Of a stretch of DNA of 64,000 bases, positions 39,059 to 46,667 are shown piece by piece. The position numbers and the translations under genes are program-made. The stretch comes from Chloroflexota bacterium. Lineage in GTDB: Bacteria > Chloroflexota > Anaerolineae > J036 > Brachytrichaceae. The stretch's first letter is position 1. Each line of letters starts with the position of its first letter. The notes below the pieces were generated by a model, which saw nothing but the letters and a program-made list of their open reading frames with translations, ran no database searches and was not told the origin of the DNA. Location: positions 109,718 to 173,717 of the forward strand of contig JANXLU010000010.1 in NCBI GenBank assembly GCA_025354985.1. The letters run 5' to 3'.

Positions 39059-39784
39059 CTAGCGCGGGGTAACGATAATTTCCTCGACCACCGCACGGGG
39101 AGGCAGGTTGATCGCCAGCAGCGCACATGCCGCCACGTCCTCGCCCTGCAGCATGTCACCACGCAAGTTCATGGGTGGTGGATTGGGGCGCTTGTCCAGA
39201 ATCTCGGTGTTGATGTCGCCCGGAGCGATATGGCAGGCGCGAATCCCATTCGTGCGCTCCTCGGCGTTGATTGCCTGGGTGAGCCCGCGCATACCAAACT
39301 TGCCCATGATGTAGGCCACGCCAGCCACCGGAGCCGCTGCCAACCCGGCCCGGCTGCCGATATTAACGATCGTTCCCGCCGACCGCGCGCGCATGCCCGG
39401 GAGAAATGCCTGCACACAATAGTAGCTTCCGCTCAAGTTGGCGCTCATCATCATTTCAAAGTCGGCTTCGCTGATCTCCTTGAGGCTGCGTTTGGCGATA
39501 TTGGTGCCCGCACTGTTCACCAGCACATCGACGGAGGCCCAGGCCGCCAGAACCTGATCGGCCATGCGTTTAACTTGGGCACGATCGCCGACGTCGCACG
39601 AGATCGCCAGCATATGGTCGCCACCCCTGGCCACGCCAGCCATCAACGCCATGGTTTGGTCAAGGGATGACTGGCGCCTGCCAATCACCGCCACGCGCCA
39701 TCCCGAGCGCGCCATCATGACGGCCAATGCGCGCCCGACGCCGCTGCCCGCCCCAGTAATTACCGCAGTCTTTGCATCTGTCAT
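39059..39784 (-). CDS. Short-chain dehydrogenase/reductase
   Basis: 241 aa classical SDR: TGAGSGVG cofactor motif at residues 10-17, SAGT (NAG-like) near 90, catalytic Ser in NIGSRAGLAAAPVAG and YIMGK for the Tyr/Lys pair. NADP preference is suggested by GRRQ after strand two. The substrate is unknown. The next upstream gene on this strand is the M20 hydrolase, 57 bp away. Confidence 0.9.
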   Translation of the reverse strand: MTDAKTAVITGAGSGVGRALAVMMARSGWRVAVIGRRQSSLDQTMALMAGVARGGDHMLAISCDVGDRAQVKRMADQVLAAWASVDVLVNSAGTNIAKRSLKEISEADFEMMMSANLSGSYYCVQAFLPGMRARSAGTIVNIGSRAGLAAAPVAGVAYIMGKFGMRGLTQAINAEERTNGIRACHIAPGDINTEILDKRPNPPPMNLRGDMLQGEDVAACALLAINLPPRAVVEEIIVTPR

Positions 39785-39841
39785 TGCTTATGTAAAACGA
39801 AGTGCACGCCCGGGGTTATGTCCCGGAGTTGACCTTCGTAC

Positions 39842-40996
39842 CTACCTGTTCAAATATCGCCGAACTGTTTCCGCCATCACCGCCGCGCCAAGCGACAGCA
39901 CCGACTCATCGATGTCAAATTCCGGGTGATGGTGCGGTCGGGGTTTGTCACCAATTGCCGCGCCCAGACCGATAAACCCGCCGGCGGCCTTTTGCGCCAT
40001 GTACGCAAAGTCTTCACCAGCCATCATCGGATGGGACACGCCAACGTGTTCCTTACCCGCAATATCTTCGGCCACCTGCTTGATAAACCGTGCGGATTCC
40101 GGGTCATTGACCGTAGGAGGGTATCCGTATGGATGTTCAAGCGTGAAATCGCCACCCAGCGCGCGCGAAATCGCAAAGGCCTGTTCCAAACCGTCATGGA
40201 GTTGTTTGCGCACGTCTTCATCAAAGGATCGGATGGTGCCGGTCATATCAACCTTCATCGGAATAATGTTGTTGACGGTTCCGGAGTGAAACGTGCCCAC
40301 GGTAATGACCGCTTTCTTGGTTGGGTCAATCCGCCGCGGGATGATCCCGTAAAGCGCTGGAAGCACGCTCGATGCCAGCCAGATTGGATCCAGAGCGCGA
40401 TGCGGGAACGCGCCATGGCCACCCACACCCAAAATGCTGCCGCGAAACGAATCGGCTGCGGCGGTAATTGGACCTTCCCCAACCGTGATCATCCCTGCGG
40501 TCTCACCGCTGCCCACATGCAGTCCCCACACACGCTCCACGTTATCCAGCGCGCCTTCCTGCACCATCAGCAAACCACCACTCTTGTCTTCGGCGCCACC
40601 CTCTTCGCTGGGCTGAAACAACAAGCGCACGGTACCGGGTAACTTTTCTCCGGCGAGCAGCTCGGCCACGCCGAGCAAAATGGCGGTATGCGCATCATGA
40701 CCGCATGCGTGCATCACGCCGGGCTTACGGCTTTTATATGGCACGTCATTGGCCTCGGTGAGCGGGAGTGCATCCATGTCAGCGCGTAGCGCGATAATCG
40801 GTCCCTCACCAGTGCCCAACGTGGCCACAATCCCGGTGCGGGCCACCCCGCGCGCGTGCTCGATCCCGAGCGCAGTCAGGTGCGACGAGACATAGTTGGA
40901 GGTCTCAACCTCCTGAAACCCGAGTTCAGGATTGGCATGAATATGCCGGCGAATTTCAACAAGTTTTGGTTGTAGTAATTTGGCGCGATCAAGCAT
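39842..40996 (-). CDS. M20-family metal-dependent amidohydrolase (hippurate/amino-acyl hydrolase-like)
   Basis: 384 aa. Starts LVEIRRHIHANPELGFQEVET, then ALRADMDALPL, the metal site MHACGHDAHTAILLG, the Glu base in FQPSEEGG and HPMMAGEDFAYM; C-terminal DKPRPHHHPEFDIDE. This is the M20D family, which removes acyl groups from amino acids or similar amides. ATG 40996 is preferred to 41065 because the extra 23 residues are not family-like. Confidence 0.92.
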   Translation of the reverse strand: MLDRAKLLQPKLVEIRRHIHANPELGFQEVETSNYVSSHLTALGIEHARGVARTGIVATLGTGEGPIIALRADMDALPLTEANDVPYKSRKPGVMHACGHDAHTAILLGVAELLAGEKLPGTVRLLFQPSEEGGAEDKSGGLLMVQEGALDNVERVWGLHVGSGETAGMITVGEGPITAAADSFRGSILGVGGHGAFPHRALDPIWLASSVLPALYGIIPRRIDPTKKAVITVGTFHSGTVNNIIPMKVDMTGTIRSFDEDVRKQLHDGLEQAFAISRALGGDFTLEHPYGYPPTVNDPESARFIKQVAEDIAGKEHVGVSHPMMAGEDFAYMAQKAAGGFIGLGAAIGDKPRPHHHPEFDIDESVLSLGAAVMAETVRRYLNR

Positions 40997-41096
40997 GATT
41001 ATGATGTTAGGGACTGGCGTCTTGTTCAGGTAGGCGGCGTCAACCCAAGTGATTCCTCGTATCATGAAGTGTAGCCTGATTCAGTAAAATCGCGTG

Positions 41097-41711
41097 ATGA
41101 AGGGATTGATTGGTCTCACCGGAAACATCGCCACAGGCAAAAGCGAAGTGGCCCGCGCCTTGCGCGAGTTTGGTGCAACTGTGATCGATGCCGATCAGGT
41201 CGCCCGGGACATCGTCGCGCCGGGCCAGCCGGCGCTACAACAGATTGCCGAGGCCTTTGGTCCGGAGATATTGCTGCCATCGGGAGCGCTAAACCGCAAG
41301 GCGCTTGGGGATTTTGTTTTTGGCAATCCTGCGCAGTTGCGCAAGCTGGAGGCGATCACGTCACCTTTTGCGCGCACGGAATTATGGCTGCGAATTGCAG
41401 AAGGTTACGCGCACAGCTTTGGCGCAACCGCGCCCATGCCGGTCGTCGCCGAAGTCATTCGCTTGTTTGAAGGCGGTTATGCTGCGCATTGCCAACAGGT
41501 ATGGGTCACCAATTGCCCGCCATCGCTGCAAATTGCGCGCTTGATGGAATATAGGCATCTGACCGAACCGGAGGCGCGTATGCGCGTCCAGGCACAGCCG
41601 GCGCAATCCGACAAGGTTGCGCGGGCCCAGGTGGTCATCGATACATCCCAGACCATTGATTACACGCGCACTCAAGTACGCGAGGCGCTGCAAAAATTCT
41701 GCGAATACTGA
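41097..41711 (+). CDS. coaE: Dephospho-CoA kinase
   Basis: 204 aa. P-loop GLTGNIATGKS is at residues 5-15, followed by FGATVIDADQVARDIV (substrate Asp), LEAITSPF and the lid/VIDTS region near the C-terminus. Catalyses the last step of CoA synthesis. TAAAAT ends 6 nt before the ATG, with a GTG 3 nt upstream; translation is probably leaderless. Confidence 0.93.
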   Translation: MKGLIGLTGNIATGKSEVARALREFGATVIDADQVARDIVAPGQPALQQIAEAFGPEILLPSGALNRKALGDFVFGNPAQLRKLEAITSPFARTELWLRIAEGYAHSFGATAPMPVVAEVIRLFEGGYAAHCQQVWVTNCPPSLQIARLMEYRHLTEPEARMRVQAQPAQSDKVARAQVVIDTSQTIDYTRTQVREALQKFCEY

Positions 41712-41839
41712 GTGGGAGTATCGTGTCGGTCGCAGTCTTTTGCCGCCGGAACCGTACAAAGAAAACTCGCCAAACCTGCGATATGATGTTTACGGGGTAA
41801 ATCACACGCCTTGGTTATGGGGCGTTTCATCGGCCCTAT

Positions 41840-41853
41840 CTAAATCGTTTTAC
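41840..41853. promoter_or_regulatory. LacI-type operator half of the rhamnoside locus, at the regulator gene
   Basis: CTAAATCGTTTTAC lies just upstream of the lacI-family start codon. It has the central CG of LacI operators and shares TAAATC..TTTA with the palindrome at 46496-46511 before the binding-protein gene. Autoregulation is inferred. Confidence 0.45.
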
Positions 41854-41856
41854 TAA

Positions 41857-42894
41857 ATGATGCCATACAGCAAACGCATCACCATAGGCGACGTGGCCGC
41901 CGTTGCAAAGGTTTCGCCCACGGCAGTGTCGTTCGCCTTCAACAAGCCCGATCAGCTTGGGATCGACACGGTCAACCGAATACGTCAAGTGGCGGCCGAT
42001 CTCGGCTACATGCCCAGCCCGGTTGCGCGCGCGCTTATTTCCAAACGCGTGGGTTCCATCGGTTTGCTAACCCCACAACCGTTGAGCACTGTGCTGGCCA
42101 ACACGTATTTTTTGACGTTCCTTCAGGGCATGTCAAGCATGTGTGACGAGCAGGAATTTGGACTTCTCGCGCTCTCGCCCATCGATGGATCGCTGGATAG
42201 GGTTTTCAGCCGGTCAAGCGTTGACGGCTTCGTCATTTCCGGGTTCGACGAAGACCACCGCGAAGTATTGCCCCTGAAAAAACGGCGCATTCCATTTGTG
42301 GTTGTCGATGGCGCCGCCTCATCCGTTTCCTCTGTGAACGTGGATGACGAAGCAGGCGCCTATGCGTCCGCCCACCATATGCTTTCCAACGGTCATCGGG
42401 ACATCTTGATTCTTATGATTGAAGGCGCCTTTGGACACCACGACGAAGGTGGACATGGCGTGGGACGTCGTCGCCTTGCGGGCTACCACAAGGCGTTTGT
42501 CGAACACGGCGCAGACTGGCGTGACGAATGGGTGCTACCGGCTGCAAGTTCCCGCTCCGGAGGTGAGCGGGAATTCAACGTTGCACTAGCGCAAGGCATG
42601 CGCCCGACGGCAGTGTTGTGCGCCGCCGACGCCACTGCCGTTGGCGTCATCACCGCCGCTCACCAACACGGGTTGTCCGTCCCCAGGGATGTCGAGATTA
42701 TCGGTTTCGACGACTCCATTGAGTCCAACTTGGTCAGACCAGCGCTGAGTACCGTGCATCAGCCCATCTTTGAAAAAGGACGTTCCGCAGTACGGTTACT
42801 CACCCGCCATATTGATGGTGACGAGCGTGCAGAGCATATTGTTATGGAGACCCGGCTGTTGCTGCGCGACACAACCAGAACCCGGGCAGGCTGA
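41857..42894 (+). CDS. LacI-family transcriptional regulator of the rhamnoside locus
   Basis: 345 aa. N-terminal HTH ITIGDVAAVAKVSPTAVSFAFNKPDQLGIDTVNRIRQVAADLGYMPSPVARAL (residues 7-62) with the hinge helix, then a periplasmic-binding-protein-like sugar domain (IGLLTP..., PTAVLCAADATAVGVITAAHQHGLSVPRDVEIIGFDDS). Its 3' end faces the permease genes 30 bp away, so it almost certainly controls the transport and rhamnosidase genes. Two tandem ATGs are possible. Confidence 0.93.
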   Translation: MMPYSKRITIGDVAAVAKVSPTAVSFAFNKPDQLGIDTVNRIRQVAADLGYMPSPVARALISKRVGSIGLLTPQPLSTVLANTYFLTFLQGMSSMCDEQEFGLLALSPIDGSLDRVFSRSSVDGFVISGFDEDHREVLPLKKRRIPFVVVDGAASSVSSVNVDDEAGAYASAHHMLSNGHRDILILMIEGAFGHHDEGGHGVGRRRLAGYHKAFVEHGADWRDEWVLPAASSRSGGEREFNVALAQGMRPTAVLCAADATAVGVITAAHQHGLSVPRDVEIIGFDDSIESNLVRPALSTVHQPIFEKGRSAVRLLTRHIDGDERAEHIVMETRLLLRDTTRTRAG

Positions 42895-42923
42895 ACAGTT
42901 CCGCCGTGGAACACCGCCATCGA

Positions 42924-44000
42924 TCAACCCTTTACACCGCCCAGCGTCAGCCCGCCCACGATTTGGCGTTGAAACACAAGATAAATGATTGCGACCGGCA
43001 ACGCCATGACCACGGCATAGGCGGCAAAAATGTTCCACGGAATGTTTGCAGCATACTGCCCGACGATGTTCCAAAGCGTCATGCTCAACGTGTAGTTTGA
43101 CGGATCGGTTAGGAACTGCCACGAAACATAGAACTCCGCCCAGTTACCCATGAAGTTCAAGAAGAAAGTGACCGCCAACACCGGGGCTGCAAGAGGCAAT
43201 ACCACTCTGAAAAAGGTTTGATTAAATGAGGCCCCATCGATGCGTGCTGCTTCCTCCAGTTCTTTGGGTATCGTATCGAGATACCCTTTCAAATTCCAAA
43301 CCGCAAATGGCAGCCCGCCTGAGACCATGGCGATCCCCACGCCATATAGCGAGTTGCGGAGTATGAATTCCTCACCCTTATTGATCGAATCATACGCCCC
43401 GTAGGCAATTGCACCGCCTATGATCAGACCTAGGAGAAGTGTGCCAATTGCGCCCGTACCCGCTTCATTGTCCCGCAATCGACCAACAAACCACGAGACC
43501 ACGGCAAAAAGTATGATTGCCGCTGCAACACCGATGATGAACCCCAACACGGTTGAACTGGTCGTCACCCGGTTTAGCAACAGAAACATGGGTAGCAGCG
43601 TAGCGACACCCGGAATCAGCCTGAGCACGAAGATGAAAATCATGACTTCAGACCTTCCCTTAAACTGAAACCGCGAAAAAGCGTACGCTGCAAACACCGC
43701 AAACAATATCGATACCGCGGCCACACCCGATGACAGTCCGAAGCTGTTCAATGCAAGCTGGGCGAATGAGACCGGATTGGCTGTCGGATGATCCAATACC
43801 TGCTTGTAGTTATCCAGCGTGGGCTGTGCCGGCCATATGACCAGCGAAGTCGGGCGCCGCGGATCCGGGTTGAAGGACAGCCCGATAACATAAAGAATTG
43901 GAAACAGAACGGAAGCCGTGATCACCAGGAGGATTATTTGCGACACAATTTGGTCGCGCCGGTTCATGGCATTTGGATCGATTTTTGAATTGGCAGTCAT
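42924..44000 (-). CDS. Sugar ABC transporter permease, MalG type, with an extra internal segment
   Basis: 358 aa, longer than the usual 270-300. The core is typical: FPILYVIGLSFNP, ALNSFGLS, PMFLLLNRV, LKGYLDTIPKELEEAARIDGASFNQTFFRVVLPLAAP (EAA loop) and MALPVAIIYLVFQRQIVGGLTLGGVKG. Between PMFLLLNRV and the LKGYLDTIP block is an insertion of roughly 70-80 residues with two additional hydrophobic stretches. AAGGAG precedes ATG 44000. It starts 8 nt after its partner permease. Confidence 0.92.
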   Translation of the reverse strand: MTANSKIDPNAMNRRDQIVSQIILLVITASVLFPILYVIGLSFNPDPRRPTSLVIWPAQPTLDNYKQVLDHPTANPVSFAQLALNSFGLSSGVAAVSILFAVFAAYAFSRFQFKGRSEVMIFIFVLRLIPGVATLLPMFLLLNRVTTSSTVLGFIIGVAAAIILFAVVSWFVGRLRDNEAGTGAIGTLLLGLIIGGAIAYGAYDSINKGEEFILRNSLYGVGIAMVSGGLPFAVWNLKGYLDTIPKELEEAARIDGASFNQTFFRVVLPLAAPVLAVTFFLNFMGNWAEFYVSWQFLTDPSNYTLSMTLWNIVGQYAANIPWNIFAAYAVVMALPVAIIYLVFQRQIVGGLTLGGVKG

Positions 44001-44008
44001 GGGGCTCC

Positions 44009-45040
44009 TTAACTGTCGGCGGCCTCGGTAGCGCGTGCAAACCGATTGGTGATGAAGAACAGGGTCACTGAAACCGCAAAGATGATGACCGAGAATGCGG
44101 CGGCGACGCCATACAGCCGCTGTTCGTTGACCAGCCGGAATAACCAACTAACCAGCAATTCCGTCTCGTGGAACGGTGCACCACCCGTCAAGAAATATGG
44201 AATATCGAGAATATTAAAGGTCCAGTTAAAACTCAGGATGGCAGCCGGAACAATGGCGGGCCGGAGCAGCGGCATCGTAATATTGAAAAACTTTTGAACA
44301 CTGGTTGCGCCGTCGATCCCGGCCGCTTCATACAACTCGGTCGGGATTGACTGCAACGCACCCGTGGCCACGATGGTCACCCACGGCCAACCACGCCAGA
44401 AATTTGAGAGCATCATCGCAAAATACTGCACGGGCATGGCCTGCCACGGGAAGAACCATGGCAGCGGGTGAGCGATTGAGTTTAGCCAGTCAATCTGCAA
44501 CGCCTCCTTGGACAGGCCAAAGAAGCCTCCAATCGCCATGAGAGCTATGTTTATGGCGCCGTTCTGTGGATCAAACATGTTGCGCCACACTGTATTTACG
44601 ACGAGGGTCGGAACCACCATGGGCAAAATAAACAGCACGCGATACACCCGTTTGAACCAGAGACCCTGCGAATTTAGCACAACTGCGATCAAAATGCCCG
44701 CGACGATCGTAGTGAAAACACTCGAAACCGCCCACCATAAATTAAAGAACAGCGTTTTCCAGAAATTGAAATCGGCAACCTTGATCACTCCCTGATCCGC
44801 AGTCAGCACACCAATGTAATTTTTCAAGCCAATCAAGGCCGGGGGGTTATCCGGTCTTATATTGGCAAGCTGAAAATCAGTAAACGACATCCATACTTGG
44901 TATAACACGGGCAGCAGACCAAGAACAACGGTGACGATCACGGTTGGAAACAGATAAAGGTACGGCCCGGTGCCAACTTTTCCAGTAGATCCCTGTTGGT
45001 TTTGTAAAGCGCGGCTTGCCGCTGCGGTAATCATGGTCAT
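44009..45040 (-). CDS. Sugar ABC transporter permease, MalF/UgpA type
   Basis: 343 aa with about seven helices. PYLYLFPTVIVTVVLGLLPVLYQVWMSFTDFQL is the N-terminus, and the ATPase-coupling EAA loop reads LYEAAGIDGATSVQKFFNITMPLLRP. Works with the MalG-type permease, the binding protein and an ATPase not encoded in this window, so a shared ATPase is implied. GGGAGG precedes ATG 45040 (or 45034). Confidence 0.92.
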   Translation of the reverse strand: MTMITAAASRALQNQQGSTGKVGTGPYLYLFPTVIVTVVLGLLPVLYQVWMSFTDFQLANIRPDNPPALIGLKNYIGVLTADQGVIKVADFNFWKTLFFNLWWAVSSVFTTIVAGILIAVVLNSQGLWFKRVYRVLFILPMVVPTLVVNTVWRNMFDPQNGAINIALMAIGGFFGLSKEALQIDWLNSIAHPLPWFFPWQAMPVQYFAMMLSNFWRGWPWVTIVATGALQSIPTELYEAAGIDGATSVQKFFNITMPLLRPAIVPAAILSFNWTFNILDIPYFLTGGAPFHETELLVSWLFRLVNEQRLYGVAAAFSVIIFAVSVTLFFITNRFARATEAADS

Positions 45041-45069
45041 GATGATGCCTCCCTGGAAACTGGTGGTAG

Positions 45070-45107
45070 AAAAAAAGGCCTGACGAGATGCGATCTCGTC
45101 AGGCCTT
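45070..45107 (-). terminator. Terminator between binding-protein and permease genes
   Basis: A perfect 14-bp stem, AAGGCCTGACGAGA / TCTCGTCAGGCCTT, with a 5-base loop is followed in the minus direction by a T7 run. Placed inside the operon, it should attenuate permease expression relative to the binding protein. Confidence 0.85.
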
Positions 45108-45117
45108 AATAAGCAGA

Positions 45118-46416
45118 TTATTTGTTATTTGCTTTCTTCATACCGTCGTAAGCCTTCTTTACTGCTGCGGCGGGATCATCACCCTTCTTAAGCACTTCAT
45201 CAAATGTGCCGCAGAAGTTGCCCCAGTATGCGCCAAGTTCCGGCACCTGGGGGCGGTTGTAGCCAAGTGCCGCCTGAGCGGCGAATCCCTTCACACCGGT
45301 GTCTGTAATTTCCACGTCGGTGCGCACAGGAACCCATCCCGCGACATCCATAAACAACTTTTGGCTGTCCTTGCTGGTCAGGAACAACGCAATATCCACT
45401 GCGGCGGCGGCCTTCTTCGTGTTGGCGTTCACAAAGAATCCATCGACACCGACCAATGGATTTGCGGCCGCCTTCGGGCCAGCAGGCATGATGGCCACGC
45501 CAAGTTTGGCACCCAGGTCTTTGCGATAGTCACCAAGCACCCAGGGTCCATTGATGATCATGTCAACCTTGCCTTCACGGAACGCAGCGTCAGCTTTGCC
45601 ACCATCATCAAAAAAGTTGGCGGCGCCATCTGCGGTTTTCAAGTCCTTGAGGAACTGGAATGCTGCCGTGGTGCCCTCTGCCTTGTCTGCTGCCGTGTTG
45701 TACTTGTCATCATAAATTCCGCCACCAAACGCACCATAGAAGCCAAAGTTGTGATAGCAGTTTGGGTTGATGCCAATCTTGGCGCCGGCCTTGACTGCCT
45801 TGAGCAAATCATCCGTCGTCTTGGGGGCCTCTTTAACCTTATCGGTGTTGTAATACAAAGCAACTGCCTTGAACGTCGCAGGGATGGCCCACTGCTTGCC
45901 GTCAATGGTGTGGGCCTTGACCGCAACCGGGCTCACGTTGTCAAGCTTGCCCTTGAGCAGGTCATTCAGTGGGAGCAATACTTTGCCGCGCACTTCGTCA
46001 CCGAGGTTGTCATCTGGAGCAATGAACATGTCCGGGCCGGCGCCGGCGGCTGCTTCGGTCTCAAACTTCTTGTAAATCTGATCAAACGGAATCTGCACAA
46101 TCTTGAGCTTGTATTCCGGCTTGATTTGGGCCATATAGGCAGCCGCACTCGCCATGGCCTTTTCCTCGGCGCTTCCGGTGCCAAAGGCATGCCACATGGT
46201 TACTTCGACCACGTCCTTTTTGGGCACTGCGGTTGCTTGCACGATGACCGTCGACTGCACCTCTTTGATCACCTCTTTGGGCACCTCTTTAATGACCTCT
46301 TTAGGCACTTCTTTGATCACTTCCTTGGTGATCGTGATTGGCGTCGGCGCGGCACACGCAGCCAAAACCATACTTCCGATGGCGGCCGCCATCAACAATC
46401 GTTGATTACCTCTCAT
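45118..46416 (-). CDS. Sugar ABC transporter substrate-binding lipoprotein
   Basis: 432 aa. Lipoprotein signal with lipobox LAAC (Cys21). A repetitive linker KEVIKEVPKEVIKEVP.. (residues 31-53) follows, then a family-1 solute-binding domain (EVTMWHAFGTGSAEEKAM, GPDMFIAPDD, WAIPATFKAVALYYN, GKVDMIINGPWVLGD, NPLVGVDGFFVNANTKKAAAAVDIALFLTSKDSQ). It probably delivers rhamnose-containing oligosaccharides. The promoter has a LacI-like operator over its -10. Confidence 0.93.
   Translation of the reverse strand: MRGNQRLLMAAAIGSMVLAACAAPTPITITKEVIKEVPKEVIKEVPKEVIKEVQSTVIVQATAVPKKDVVEVTMWHAFGTGSAEEKAMASAAAYMAQIKPEYKLKIVQIPFDQIYKKFETEAAAGAGPDMFIAPDDNLGDEVRGKVLLPLNDLLKGKLDNVSPVAVKAHTIDGKQWAIPATFKAVALYYNTDKVKEAPKTTDDLLKAVKAGAKIGINPNCYHNFGFYGAFGGGIYDDKYNTAADKAEGTTAAFQFLKDLKTADGAANFFDDGGKADAAFREGKVDMIINGPWVLGDYRKDLGAKLGVAIMPAGPKAAANPLVGVDGFFVNANTKKAAAAVDIALFLTSKDSQKLFMDVAGWVPVRTDVEITDTGVKGFAAQAALGYNRPQVPELGAYWGNFCGTFDEVLKKGDDPAAAVKKAYDGMKKANNK
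46258..46326 (-). repeat. KEVIKEVP tandem repeat linker in the binding lipoprotein
   Basis: Almost three repeats of an 8-residue unit (24 nt, imperfect at DNA level) between the lipobox and the binding domain. Similar KEV-rich linkers are common in Chloroflexota lipoproteins. Confidence 0.8.
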
Positions 46417-46495
46417 TTTCCTTTCTCCTTTGAATTGGTTTATGGGCTTTCCTGAATGGCAAGAGCGCCATGCAAAAAGCCCGGACTAATAAGTT

Positions 46496-46531
46496 ACTAA
46501 ATCAGTTTAGTCACAAATGATGATTCGTCAA
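46496..46531 (-). promoter_or_regulatory. Promoter and LacI-like operator of the binding-protein operon
   Basis: On the minus strand TTGACG (46531-46526), a 16-bp spacer and TAAACT (46509-46504). The palindrome ACTAAATCAGTTTAGT (46496-46511, perfect 6-bp arms) covers the -10. This suits repression by the adjacent LacI-family protein. The remaining ~160 bp down to the rhamnosidase stop hold nothing recognisable. Confidence 0.6.
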
Positions 46532-46667
46532 GATTGGTTGGGAAATTTAAGGTAATTGGTGTCGAATTGACAACTTATAAAAAATTCCGCACCTCTGATG
46601 AGTTCCCGCCTCTTGACGCCCATTCCTGCGCCGGTTACCCGCATCCGGCGCTCCAAAGATCCGCTAT

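Noticed and set aside
41712..41856. Possible small gene between coaE and the LacI regulator
   Set aside because: The open frame across this gap is an out-of-frame continuation with no start signal; only a weak TATGAT and the operator-like motif are seen.
46258..46326. CRISPR-like or other DNA repeat array
   Set aside because: The repeats are coding (KEVIKEVP units), imperfect at DNA level and have no spacers. No CRISPR array was found anywhere in the window.
45088..46455. 455-residue open frame on the plus strand opposite the solute-binding protein gene
   Set aside because: It is exactly antisense to a gene with clear lipobox and binding-protein motifs; its sequence is low-complexity (His/Phe-rich from the KEV repeat) and has no family pattern.
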